A stretch of 64,000 nucleotides of DNA from Hungatella sp. UBA5385 (lineage in GTDB: Bacteria > Bacillota > Clostridia > Lachnospirales > Lachnospiraceae): positions 62,001-126,000 of the forward strand of contig DHOR01000054.1 in NCBI GenBank assembly GCA_002409995.1, written 5' to 3'. Each line of letters opens with the position of its first letter. Within the stretch, counting starts at the first letter, position 1. The notes beneath the pieces are model-generated. The model searched no databases. It saw only the letters and a program-made list of their open reading frames with translations, and had not been told where the DNA came from. The translations under genes and the position numbers were made by a program. Below are positions 34,905-43,906 of the stretch, piece after piece.

Positions 34905-37885
34905 AAACAAACTTACAGGGAAAATGGAATTTACGGCTTGGAGAAGAGGAAGGAACAGTGATTCTTCCAGGCATTTTACAGGCACAGGGATATGGTAATC
35001 CTGTGACTAAGGATACGACCTGGGTCAGCGGACTTCATGATCCATTTTGGTATGAAAGAGAAGAATATAAATATGGTCAGGAGGAGGGCTGTAAGGTACC
35101 ATTTTTATCACAGCCTCCCCGCCATTATACGGGAAAGGCATTCTATGAAAGAGAGTTTGCAGTCTCTGAAAAAATAGAAGAAAATCTGTTTTTCTATGCA
35201 GAGCTTGCAAAATGGAAGACTTCTGTATGGATTGATGGAGTATATGCAGGAAGTGACTGCTCTCTGTGCACTCCCCATGAAATTATGATTGGGAAACTGG
35301 AAGAAGGAATACATACCATTACTGTCTGTGTTGACAATGGCTGGCAATATCCTTATCGTCCTGATGGACATGGTGTATCTGATGCTTTGGGAGCAACATG
35401 GAATGGGATGGTTGGAGAGATTGCTATATTATCGGAGTCGGAGCGGATCAAACGGCAGAGGGAAAAGCAGGAGTATGCATTAAATCATCCCAGGACTGCA
35501 GAGGTGAGGGATGGCGGTTTTTATGTGGATGGCAGACTTGAATATTTCAGAGGAACTCATTTTGGAGGAGATTTTCCATTGACAGGTTATCCAACCACAG
35601 ACAGAAGCTGGTGGGATAACATGATGAATACAGTGAAAGAATGGGGGCTTAATTTTATACGCTGTCATTCCTTCTGCCCGCCAGAAGCTGCTTTTGCTGC
35701 AGCAGATGAAGCCGGTATCTACATTCAGCCGGAATGTGGTATGTGGAATGTATTTCAGGAGGGAATTCCTATGCTTTCCATTCTGAAGGAGGAAACGGAG
35801 AGAATCTTAAGGTGGTTTGGTCATCATCCATCTTTTGTTTTATTTTCACCTACCAATGAGCCATCAGGCTCCTGGTATCACCCTTTGAAACAGTGGGTGA
35901 AGGAGACAAGAGAATATGATGAAAGCCTGGGATATAAAGGACGAAGGCTTTATACTGCCCAGTCAGGGTGGTTTTACGATGTTCCTCCAAAAGATGTGAC
36001 AGGAACGGATTATCTGTATTTCCATCGTTCTGCTTATGGACCGATTCTGGGAGGCAATATCAGGAACCATGAAGGTTGGAAAGGAGCAGACTACCGGTCT
36101 TCTCTGGAAGGTGCTGCTCTGCCTGTAATCTGTCATGAGCTGGGGCAGTGGTGCGCATATCCGGATTTTTCAGTCATTGATAAATTTACAGGCTATTTGC
36201 AGCCAGGTAATTATATTGTTTTTCGGGAAAATGCAAGAGCTAGAGGTCTTCTTGGGATAAATGAGGAATTGGCATACTGCTCAGGTAAGACTCAGGTGAT
36301 GATGTATAAGGAAGATCTTGAGGCCAATTTAAGAACTCCCCATATCTATGGTTTTGAACTGCTGGATTTACACGATTATCTGGGACAGGGAACTGCCTTG
36401 GTGGGAGTACTTGATCCATTTTGGGGAAGTAAAGGTTATGTGACAGCTGAGGAATTTAAGGAGTACTGCAATGAAACTGTGTTTCTTGCCAGAATAGCTT
36501 CTTATGTTTATAAGAATACGGACAGACCTGTGATTCCCGTTGAGGTGTGCCATTTTGGAAGAAAACCCTTTGATGGGAAGTGCATCACATGGAGTTTGAC
36601 TTCTGATGATGGGGAAGTAACAGGTGGAAGCTGGAATGCAGGTTTTATAGAAAATGGGAAGAATATAGAGATTGGTATGATAGAGCTGAATTTTTCCTCT
36701 ATTACAGATCATAAAAAGCTGACTCTTGTGATTGAGTCTGGGCGTGTGAAAAATCATTGGGATTTATATGTGTATTGTGAAAAAGAAAGGTCAAAAGAGA
36801 AGAATGCTATCTATACAAGGGACTGGAAGAAAGCGAAAAAAGCGTTGGAAGATGGGGAAAGGGTGGTTTACTCTCCTTATTTAACGGATATGGATTATGA
36901 GTGTCCGGCTCTGTCCATTCGCCCTGTTTTCTGGAATGCACAGATGGGACCTGGCTGGGTAAGGACTCTTGGACTTTCTGTGTGCAAAGGACATCCTCTA
37001 TTTGAGAATTTTCCTACAGAAGAGTATGGAGGCTGGCAGTGGGAGGATATTCTGAAGCACGCAAGAGGGTTCTGCATGGATGAGATGCCAGAGGGATTTC
37101 AGCCTCTGGTCAGGGTGATTGATGACTGGAACAGGAATCTGCCTTTGTCACTTCTATTGGAGGCAAAAGTTGGGAGGGGTAATCTTTTATTGGTTTCTGC
37201 GTCGTTGGAAGGAAGTTTTGAAAAACGTCCTGCTGCAGCCAGTTTAAAATCTGCAATTATGGTATATGCTGCATCTGATTCATTTCAGCCCAAAGAGGAA
37301 CTAAAGGCAGAGATGATTGAAAGACATCTATTCCCAGTGGAGCGGCTCAATGCTTTAGGAACTGAATTTATCTATGAGGAAGGTTCCGCTATTAAAGACG
37401 CGGAGGCACTGGCAGACAGTAATCCCAACCGGTCTGTTAAGATTAGAAAAAAAGAATATCCTGTTTCCATTGTTATGACAATGAAGGTGACAGAGGGAGT
37501 CCGTGGACTAGTCTATGTTCCTGATCAGAAGGACCGGATGCATGAAGGCGGTCTGAAAGATTGCAGAATAGAGGTTCTGGAAGAGGGAAAATGGGAACTT
37601 GCCTGGGAGGGGAGTTTTGACAATTCTTTATTTTCTCAGAAGGCATTGTTTCATAAAAGCTTTCAAACCGATCAGATTAAAATTACAGTACTTTCCTCCT
37701 ATGAAACCGGAGAGCGTATGGAATGGATCGAAGGTGAAGATGGCTGGTATCAGTCAGGCAGAAAGGCAGAGGCAGTGGTTCAGGCGGCTGGTTTTCATGT
37801 CATTTGCAGCCAGGAGGTTCCGGGAAGCGATTATGCTTTCTGGAGCGGGAAAAGGAGGAGCACAACAAAAGAGATTGAAGAATAG
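34901..37885 (+). CDS. GH2-like glycoside hydrolase
   Basis: This 994-residue protein has the glycoside hydrolase family 2 layout. A jelly-roll sugar-binding domain (about 1-180, FYEREFAV and WIDGVYAG) is followed by a TIM barrel (about 200-530). The acid/base candidate is the Glu in SPTNEPSG and the nucleophile candidate the Glu in VICHELGQW. Extra beta domains make up the last 450 residues. The block GFELLDLHDYLGQGTALVGVLD marks a GH2 clade common in pectin loci whose specificity is not settled. With no signal peptide it should act in the cytosol, perhaps removing a side-chain sugar from imported RG-I fragments (inference). It starts in a 4-nt overlap with the DUF1961 gene. Confidence 0.8.
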   Translation: MKTNLQGKWNLRLGEEEGTVILPGILQAQGYGNPVTKDTTWVSGLHDPFWYEREEYKYGQEEGCKVPFLSQPPRHYTGKAFYEREFAVSEKIEENLFFYAELAKWKTSVWIDGVYAGSDCSLCTPHEIMIGKLEEGIHTITVCVDNGWQYPYRPDGHGVSDALGATWNGMVGEIAILSESERIKRQREKQEYALNHPRTAEVRDGGFYVDGRLEYFRGTHFGGDFPLTGYPTTDRSWWDNMMNTVKEWGLNFIRCHSFCPPEAAFAAADEAGIYIQPECGMWNVFQEGIPMLSILKEETERILRWFGHHPSFVLFSPTNEPSGSWYHPLKQWVKETREYDESLGYKGRRLYTAQSGWFYDVPPKDVTGTDYLYFHRSAYGPILGGNIRNHEGWKGADYRSSLEGAALPVICHELGQWCAYPDFSVIDKFTGYLQPGNYIVFRENARARGLLGINEELAYCSGKTQVMMYKEDLEANLRTPHIYGFELLDLHDYLGQGTALVGVLDPFWGSKGYVTAEEFKEYCNETVFLARIASYVYKNTDRPVIPVEVCHFGRKPFDGKCITWSLTSDDGEVTGGSWNAGFIENGKNIEIGMIELNFSSITDHKKLTLVIESGRVKNHWDLYVYCEKERSKEKNAIYTRDWKKAKKALEDGERVVYSPYLTDMDYECPALSIRPVFWNAQMGPGWVRTLGLSVCKGHPLFENFPTEEYGGWQWEDILKHARGFCMDEMPEGFQPLVRVIDDWNRNLPLSLLLEAKVGRGNLLLVSASLEGSFEKRPAAASLKSAIMVYAASDSFQPKEELKAEMIERHLFPVERLNALGTEFIYEEGSAIKDAEALADSNPNRSVKIRKKEYPVSIVMTMKVTEGVRGLVYVPDQKDRMHEGGLKDCRIEVLEEGKWELAWEGSFDNSLFSQKALFHKSFQTDQIKITVLSSYETGERMEWIEGEDGWYQSGRKAEAVVQAAGFHVICSQEVPGSDYAFWSGKRRSTTKEIEE

Positions 37886-37896
37886 GGGAATGGGAA

Positions 37897-40074
37897 ATGA
37901 ACATTAAAAAGATAATAAGCTCTTTGACCTATGAAAAGCAAATGTTTGTGAAGCTGATGACACTTGTGACTATTCCATTAGTGGTTATGGGTCTTGTGTC
38001 ATGCAATATTTATATTCGGGGGGAATCAGCGAAAAACCGTTTGACCTTAAGTTCTTATAGTGATGAGATTTCCAGAGAATATGAGAATATTTTGTCGTCT
38101 TTAAAGGAGTATTATATTGAAACGGCTAATAGTGATGAGTTTCTCTGGCTGGTGAGACAGGAGGAAGTGCCTTACTCCTTGTACAGCAATTTAAAAAGGG
38201 CTCAAAGGAGTCTGGAAGGCAATTATTTTATGGCTAAGTACATAGACAGCTATGAGTTTATCAATGTAAATCAGGGGTGGGTATTTAATAATTATGGTCT
38301 TTTTTCCTTTGAGGATATGAGGAATTTAGATGAAACTGAAAAAATCATAGAAGAACAGAAGGAGATTCCCCTGTCTGTGTACTGGCTGAACAACACTGAT
38401 ACAAAAGCTCCTATGACAGGAAGTATGAGGGTGACCAATACTGTGGATACCTCAGGGCTCCGCCTTATGGTTAAGGGAGAAAAGGGAATCGGCGGGATAT
38501 CCTGGCTTCTCACTGTGCGCATCAATGAGAGTAAGCTGCGGAGTCTGTCTGCAGGTTACCCTACCAGGGATTTTGATATAACCATTATTGGTAATGGAAA
38601 GGTATTTCTGGAAACTAATTCTGATATGACAGATACTTATCTTGCCCATAAAGAGGAAGGCGCCGGGATTTATAAAAGTGAATCGGGAAAGAAATACAAT
38701 ATAAGTACAAAGCAGGAAGGCAGCAGCGGCCTGACCTATGTAGTTGGTTATGATACTGCCAAAGTGAAGAAAGACGGCTGGGTATTTGTCATGGCCTCTT
38801 TTGCTGTTATTGCAGCTTTTGCAGTGCTTTTGCTCATTGTAAGAGTCACTGCTATGGCATTTGCCAAGCCCCTTCTTATGCTGGAAAAATATGTAGACGA
38901 TCAGAACCATCAGATTAAGGAGCTTCTGGTATCCAACTTGATCAAAGGGGATTTAAGTGAAGAAAAGATAGAAGAGGAATTAAAGAAATCAGCTATTCAG
39001 CCATGGACAGCTTACCGTATGATTGCTCTCAATTGTAAAAATGATGGAGAAGGGGAGACAAAGGATAATTATGTCAGGATTCTGGCTGGAATGCCGGAGG
39101 AACTGAGAAATGAAATCTTTATTGCTCCCATTCATTATCGTGATAAGCTGATTGTTCTTGTTGGGGCTGAGAGTGATACTGAGGTTGATAATAAAACAGC
39201 TTATCTGTATAAAACCATTAAAGATTATATTGGGGAAACCTTTGGATATGCCATTGCAACAGGAATCAGTCAGCCTTTTCATAAGCTTCATCATGTCCGC
39301 CGGGCTTTCAGCGAATGTGCCCAGGCTCTTTATAACAAGTCCAATCAGGAGGATATGGAAACTTCATCTCTTGCTCTTTTTGATGACTATTTAGTTATGA
39401 GTCACAGCAGCAATGTTTACGATATGATTATGGAAAATGAATTGATTCAATCCATTAGCAGCTGTAAGGAAGAGGAAGCCACACGGCTTCTGGAGCTGAT
39501 TATTGACCGAATGGAGATCAAAGGAGTGGTAGGGATTCAATGGAATTTCTATCTCACCAGACTATTGACAGCCATTCTCAATGTCCCTGTTTCTGCAGGG
39601 GTTTCTTTAGATCATGTATTTGACAGTGAGCAATACAATGTGCTGAATCAGATGACTCAGATCTATGATAAGAAGAAGCTTTTATCAGCAGTGAGCAGCA
39701 ATATGATTCACCCAATTGTTGTGAAGCTGACAGCCAGAAACCAGGAGGGCGGAGAATCGGAGCTTGCAGTACAGCTTATGGAAATGATCAGGGACAGCAG
39801 AGGTAATGTCTCCTTAAATGACTGTGCAGATAAGCTTTCCTATCATCCCAATTATTTAAGCAAGGTGCTGAAACGGGAAAAAGGAATTACATTTACTGAT
39901 ATGATCAACGAAGAAAAACTGAAGCTTGCAAAGTATATGCTTCTGACCACTGACTATACAGTGGCAGAAATATCAGAGGAGCTTCAGTATAATAATGTGC
40001 AGAATTTTATCCGGTTTTTCAAAAAACAGGTGGATTCCACACCTGCAGCTTTTCGGAAAGAGCACAGAAAATAG
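37897..40074 (+). CDS. Membrane-anchored AraC family regulator (YesS-like)
   Basis: This 725-residue regulator has a membrane helix at about residues 18-41. An extracytoplasmic sensor region of about 255 residues follows, then a second helix at about 298-323 and a cytoplasmic linker. A C-terminal AraC double helix-turn-helix lies at about 625-722 (SLNDCADKLSYHPNYLSKVLKREKG and TVAEISEELQYNNVQNFIRFFKK). This is the layout of B. subtilis YesS, the activator of rhamnogalacturonan genes. It is the third gene of the first unit and lies just upstream of the second promoter. It probably binds the repeated motif found before both promoters. Confidence 0.88.
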   Translation: MNIKKIISSLTYEKQMFVKLMTLVTIPLVVMGLVSCNIYIRGESAKNRLTLSSYSDEISREYENILSSLKEYYIETANSDEFLWLVRQEEVPYSLYSNLKRAQRSLEGNYFMAKYIDSYEFINVNQGWVFNNYGLFSFEDMRNLDETEKIIEEQKEIPLSVYWLNNTDTKAPMTGSMRVTNTVDTSGLRLMVKGEKGIGGISWLLTVRINESKLRSLSAGYPTRDFDITIIGNGKVFLETNSDMTDTYLAHKEEGAGIYKSESGKKYNISTKQEGSSGLTYVVGYDTAKVKKDGWVFVMASFAVIAAFAVLLLIVRVTAMAFAKPLLMLEKYVDDQNHQIKELLVSNLIKGDLSEEKIEEELKKSAIQPWTAYRMIALNCKNDGEGETKDNYVRILAGMPEELRNEIFIAPIHYRDKLIVLVGAESDTEVDNKTAYLYKTIKDYIGETFGYAIATGISQPFHKLHHVRRAFSECAQALYNKSNQEDMETSSLALFDDYLVMSHSSNVYDMIMENELIQSISSCKEEEATRLLELIIDRMEIKGVVGIQWNFYLTRLLTAILNVPVSAGVSLDHVFDSEQYNVLNQMTQIYDKKKLLSAVSSNMIHPIVVKLTARNQEGGESELAVQLMEMIRDSRGNVSLNDCADKLSYHPNYLSKVLKREKGITFTDMINEEKLKLAKYMLLTTDYTVAEISEELQYNNVQNFIRFFKKQVDSTPAAFRKEHRK

Positions 40075-40078
40075 ATTG

Positions 40079-40102
40079 GAAAATGATAACTGTGTTAAAA
40101 GG
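40079..40102 (+). repeat. Second, partial copy of the activator motif
   Basis: GAAAATGATAACTG is identical to 34074-34087, and then diverges (TGTTAAAAGG). Its AAAATGATA starts at 40080, 63 bp (about six helical turns) before the full motif at 40143. Confidence 0.5.
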
Positions 40103-40142
40103 GCAAAAAAACAGGGATATCATAGAAAAACATGAGAGGAAC

Positions 40143-40166
40143 AAAATGATAGTTCTATTTTGAAAA
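40143..40166 (+). promoter_or_regulatory. Candidate activator site upstream of the second RG-I promoter
   Basis: AAAATGATA-N7-TTTGAAAA, matching 34075-34098 in both half-sites with the same 7-nt spacing. It begins 93 bp before TATTTACAAAT at 40236, the same distance as in the first promoter. Confidence 0.65.
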
Positions 40167-40235
40167 ATGCCCCAAATACAGTGAACAGGCGAAATAATCA
40201 GGACTTTTTATGATAAAAACAGGTTAGATCATGAG

Positions 40236-40265
40236 TATTTACAAATGGAAGAACCTGGTTATACA
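40236..40265 (+). promoter_or_regulatory. Promoter of the second RG-I transcription unit
   Basis: TTTACA (40238-40243) within TATTTACAAAT, 16 nt, then TATACA (40260-40265). The first gene, an lplB-type permease, starts 53 nt downstream. The upstream elements are shared with the promoter at 34168. Confidence 0.6.
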
Positions 40266-40317
40266 ATGTGGTCACAAAGCGGATTACACAACCGCAAAAT
40301 GAGTAAAGGAGTATATC

Positions 40318-41280
40318 ATGGAAAAGAAAGAGATTAAATCGCCTCCCCGGTCAGGAAGCTGGAATCATGCAATCAGTACCCATAAATGGCTGTATTTAAT
40401 GATTATACCGGGTGTTATCTATATGCTGGTGTTTAATTACCTGCCAATGGGTGGTCTGGTAATGGCATTTCAGGATTTCAGCCCTTATAACGGAGATACA
40501 ATGCTGGCTGCTTTTATAGAAAGTCCATTTGTAGGCCTAAAAATATTCAGGAAGTTTTTCACTGGACCGGACTTTTTACAGATATTAAAAAACACGCTGT
40601 CTATCTCCATAGCAAGCTTGATTTTTTACTTTCCAGCACCGATTATATTAGCTCTGTTATTAAATGAAATCAAAAACATGGCATTTAAACGTGTGACCCA
40701 GACTATGGTGTACATTCCTCACTTTATTTCCATGGTAATTGTAGCAGCTCTCACTGCACAATTGTTTTCCACTACAGATGGACTTGTGTACCATATTCTG
40801 GTACAGATATTCGGACGTAATAATGCACCTGATATTATGTCCAATCCAAACCTGTTTGTTCCTATGATTGTAGGGCAGAGCATGTGGAAGGAAACAGGTT
40901 ACGGCACCATTATCTTCCTGGCTGCTCTTTCAGGGGTAGATGTACAGCTTTATGAAGCGGCAGAAGTAGATGGAGCAGGCAGATGGAAGAAAATGTGGCA
41001 TATTACCCTTCCTGCAATTAAATCTACCATTATAATTATGCTGATTTTAAAAGTGGGTTCCATCTTAAATACAGGTTATGAGCAGATATTCCTGATGCAG
41101 AACTCCATGAACCGTTCCGTATCCGATGTATTTGATACCTATATCTATACAAAGGGAGTTGTCAACGGCAACTATTCCCTGGCAACTGCTGCCGGTATGT
41201 TTAAATCTGTTGTCAGCATGATTATGGTGCTGGGTGCCAACCGGCTGGCCAAAGCCTTTGGCGAGTCTGGATTCTATTAA
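40318..41280 (+). CDS. lplB: ABC sugar transporter permease, LplB type
   Basis: This 320-residue membrane protein has six predicted helices and the binding-protein-dependent transport motif EAAEVDGAGRWKKMWHITLPAIK (about residues 218-240), which contacts the ATPase. It belongs to the LplB/YteP branch that imports complex oligosaccharides. It is the first gene of the second unit, followed 14 nt later by the partner permease. No ATPase gene is in the locus, so a shared MsmX-like ATPase encoded elsewhere is probably used. Confidence 0.9.
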   Translation: MEKKEIKSPPRSGSWNHAISTHKWLYLMIIPGVIYMLVFNYLPMGGLVMAFQDFSPYNGDTMLAAFIESPFVGLKIFRKFFTGPDFLQILKNTLSISIASLIFYFPAPIILALLLNEIKNMAFKRVTQTMVYIPHFISMVIVAALTAQLFSTTDGLVYHILVQIFGRNNAPDIMSNPNLFVPMIVGQSMWKETGYGTIIFLAALSGVDVQLYEAAEVDGAGRWKKMWHITLPAIKSTIIIMLILKVGSILNTGYEQIFLMQNSMNRSVSDVFDTYIYTKGVVNGNYSLATAAGMFKSVVSMIMVLGANRLAKAFGESGFY

Positions 41281-41294
41281 AGAAAGGAGAGGTT

Positions 41295-42200
41295 ATGATG
41301 GCGAAATCAAAAGCAAGAAAGATAAAAAGAAGTCCTGGCGATCAATTTGTCCAGGTGTTAATCTACCTCTTCGTAGGCATATTTGCACTGGTGACACTGC
41401 TTCCATTTGTATACATAGTGGCTGGCTCCTTTGCAACGGAGAGGGAGCTGACAGAGAGAGCGTTCTTCCTGTTTCCCCGTACATTGTCCTTAAATGCATA
41501 CCAATATATTTTTAAAACCGGTGATGCAATCCGGGGGCTGAGAAATTCCATATTCGTTACATTGGTTGGCGTTATTATTAATATGGCACTTTCCTGTACT
41601 CTTGCCTATCCATTGTCAAGACAGTATTTTAAAGGAAGAAAATTTTTCACCAACATGGTGATTATCACCATGCTGTTTACCGGCGGCATGGTGCCAAGCT
41701 ACATGCTGATTGCCAATGTACTTCATTTGAAGAATACATTCTGGGCTTTGTGGCTTCCGGGAGCCATTAATCCTTTTAATATGATCATCATTAAAAATTA
41801 TTTTCAGGGACTTCCTATGGAATTAGAGGAGGCAGCCAGAATTGACGGCTGTAATGATGCCCAAATCTTCTGGAAGATTATTCTGCCTCTGTCAAAACCG
41901 GTGCTGGCAAGCGTATCTCTGTTTTATGCTGTAACCCACTGGAATTCCTATTTTAACGCTATGATGTATATTTCCGATAGAAATAAAGAAGTGATTCAGA
42001 TTGTGCTGAGAAGAATTATATTCCTCACATCAGCAGTTACTACAGATAGTGGATTTGACTGGGGATTATTTGGTATGCCGCCGGAAAAAGCGGTTAAGAT
42101 GGCAACAACAGTGGTGGCTACAGTTCCTATTCTATTGATCTATCCATTTATTCAGAAATATTTTACTCAGGGTGTTATGGTTGGCTCTGTAAAGGGTTAG
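41295..42200 (+). CDS. lplC: ABC sugar transporter permease, LplC/YesQ type
   Basis: This 301-residue membrane protein has six predicted helices and the coupling motif EEAARIDGCNDAQIFWKIILPLSKP. It belongs to the LplC/YtcP group that pairs with LplB-type permeases. A second ATG at 41298 has equally good spacing to the AAAGGAG site. It is followed by the lipoprotein gene, completing the membrane and capture parts of the importer. Confidence 0.9.
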   Translation: MMAKSKARKIKRSPGDQFVQVLIYLFVGIFALVTLLPFVYIVAGSFATERELTERAFFLFPRTLSLNAYQYIFKTGDAIRGLRNSIFVTLVGVIINMALSCTLAYPLSRQYFKGRKFFTNMVIITMLFTGGMVPSYMLIANVLHLKNTFWALWLPGAINPFNMIIIKNYFQGLPMELEEAARIDGCNDAQIFWKIILPLSKPVLASVSLFYAVTHWNSYFNAMMYISDRNKEVIQIVLRRIIFLTSAVTTDSGFDWGLFGMPPEKAVKMATTVVATVPILLIYPFIQKYFTQGVMVGSVKG

Positions 42201-42245
42201 GTGCGCCAACAAAAACTATATAAAACAAAAAAGGAGATTGTTACA

Positions 42246-43826
42246 ATGAAAAGAATTTGGAAAAAAGCTTTGTCAGTGACTCTGGCAGGAGCCATGGTTT
42301 TATCTCTGGCTGCATGCGGAGGAGGGAAGGAAGCTGCAACAGATGGCAGCAAAGCTGCAGGAAACACAGGTGCAGCAGGTGCAGAGGAGATGCCCGCTAT
42401 TACATTTATGGCAACGTCTTTCTTTGGCACTGATTTAAAAAATGACAAATCTGAAGAGGTTATTAAAAGATACGAAGAGCATACAGGAATCCATGTAAAC
42501 TGGCAGTGGGAATCCAATGATACATATACAGAAAAGCTTGGTCTCACATTGATGGACAAGGATAATATGCCTATGGTGCTGACTGCATCAGGCAATTTAA
42601 CAGCTAATGTGGTAGATGCTGCAAGAAAAGGGGCATTCTGGGATTTAGCTCCATTTTTAGAGGATAAGGAAAGCTATCCTAACTTATCTCAGGCAAATCC
42701 CAATGTTTTAAAGGCACTTACTGTTGATGGAAAAGTCATCGGTCTCTACAGATCCAGAGTGATCGGCCGTTATGGTATCTCCTATCGTACTGACTGGGCA
42801 GAGGCAGTTGGAATTACCGAAGCACCGAAAACAGTGGAAGACGTTTATAACATGCTTTATAAGTTTACCCATGAAGATCCTGATGGTAATGGTAAGGACG
42901 ATACCTATGGCCTGGAGCTGACAAAGTATACCGGACCTCTGGATATTATGCAGACCTGGTTTGGAACAGGCAATGAGTGGGTAGTTCAGGACGGAAAAAT
43001 GGTGCCAGTACATGAGACAGAGGAATTTAAAGAAGCTCTGAAATGGATGAGAAAGATCTATGAAGATGGTCTTGTAAGAAAAGACTGGGCTACTGTGGAT
43101 TCAGGAACATTTTCCGAAAGCAATAAAAAGGGCGAGTCAGGCTGTTTCATTGATGTTATGGACGGTGCCAAGAGAATCTGGGATTATTATAAAATGAATG
43201 ATGTTAAGTCAGTAACCGATCCTTCTAATATCGCTACTATGACTCTGGTAGGGCCAATCAATGACAGAACTCTGGCAACCAGCGGCTTTAACGGTTACTA
43301 TATGATTACCAAAGCTGGAGCAAAGACAGAGGAAGATGTGAAGAATTGTCTTCAGTATTTAGATAGAATGTGCGACGATGAAATGCTGGTGCTTGCAGAC
43401 TTCGGTCTGGAAGGTGTTACCTATGATTTAAATGAAGAGGGGCACATTGTAAAGAAAAATGAGATTGAACCTCAGTATTCACCGTCAGCAGGTTTAAATC
43501 AGTCCATTTGCTATATTCCTAATAATGAGCCAAAGAATCCTGCCATCGAAAAGACAGATTCTATGAAGGCTCAGGATGTTGCTTATAAGTTAAATGAACA
43601 GTATGCTATCTTTAACCCGGCTCTGGGATATTTAGCCAACTCTGAAGTGAATGCAGAGGTTGGAACTGATATCGAGCAGATTATCGAGGATGCAAGAACC
43701 CAGTATATCTGTGGACAGATTGATGATGCAGGTTTTGAAGCTGCAGCCAAGCAGTGGTTAGACAGAGGCGGAGACAGACTAATTGAAGAAATCAATGAGC
43801 TGTATCAGGCTGATCAGGCAAAATAA
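42246..43826 (+). CDS. lplA: Extracellular solute-binding lipoprotein, LplA type
   Basis: This 526-residue protein starts with a lipoprotein signal (KKALSVTLAGAMVLSLAAC, lipobox LAAC) and continues as a large family 1 solute-binding protein of the LplA/YtcQ type. Repeated aromatic and acidic segments (WQWESNDTYTEKLGL, DPDGNGKDDTYGLELT, TSGFNGYYMITKAG) are typical. The DPDGNGKDD block resembles a calcium-binding loop. It would capture pectin oligosaccharides at the membrane surface. The ATG at 42246 follows AAAGGAG; an in-frame GTG at 42201 is too far upstream. A hairpin lies between it and the next gene. Confidence 0.92.
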   Translation: MKRIWKKALSVTLAGAMVLSLAACGGGKEAATDGSKAAGNTGAAGAEEMPAITFMATSFFGTDLKNDKSEEVIKRYEEHTGIHVNWQWESNDTYTEKLGLTLMDKDNMPMVLTASGNLTANVVDAARKGAFWDLAPFLEDKESYPNLSQANPNVLKALTVDGKVIGLYRSRVIGRYGISYRTDWAEAVGITEAPKTVEDVYNMLYKFTHEDPDGNGKDDTYGLELTKYTGPLDIMQTWFGTGNEWVVQDGKMVPVHETEEFKEALKWMRKIYEDGLVRKDWATVDSGTFSESNKKGESGCFIDVMDGAKRIWDYYKMNDVKSVTDPSNIATMTLVGPINDRTLATSGFNGYYMITKAGAKTEEDVKNCLQYLDRMCDDEMLVLADFGLEGVTYDLNEEGHIVKKNEIEPQYSPSAGLNQSICYIPNNEPKNPAIEKTDSMKAQDVAYKLNEQYAIFNPALGYLANSEVNAEVGTDIEQIIEDARTQYICGQIDDAGFEAAAKQWLDRGGDRLIEEINELYQADQAK

Positions 43827-43878
43827 AGAGAAACCCTTGAAAGGCTTCAAACGTGCATAACGGTTGAGGCCTTTCTCT
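43827..43878 (+). promoter_or_regulatory. Intercistronic hairpin after the solute-binding protein gene
   Basis: Outer stem AGAGAAA/TTTCTCT encloses AAGGC/GCCTT and a smaller TCAA-CG/CG-TTGA stem. There is no T-run, so it is not a normal terminator. Such structures after binding-protein genes often protect the upstream mRNA or lower downstream expression. Confidence 0.6.
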
Positions 43879-43906
43879 GAGTGAAAATGAGATAAGGAGA
43901 ATGATT

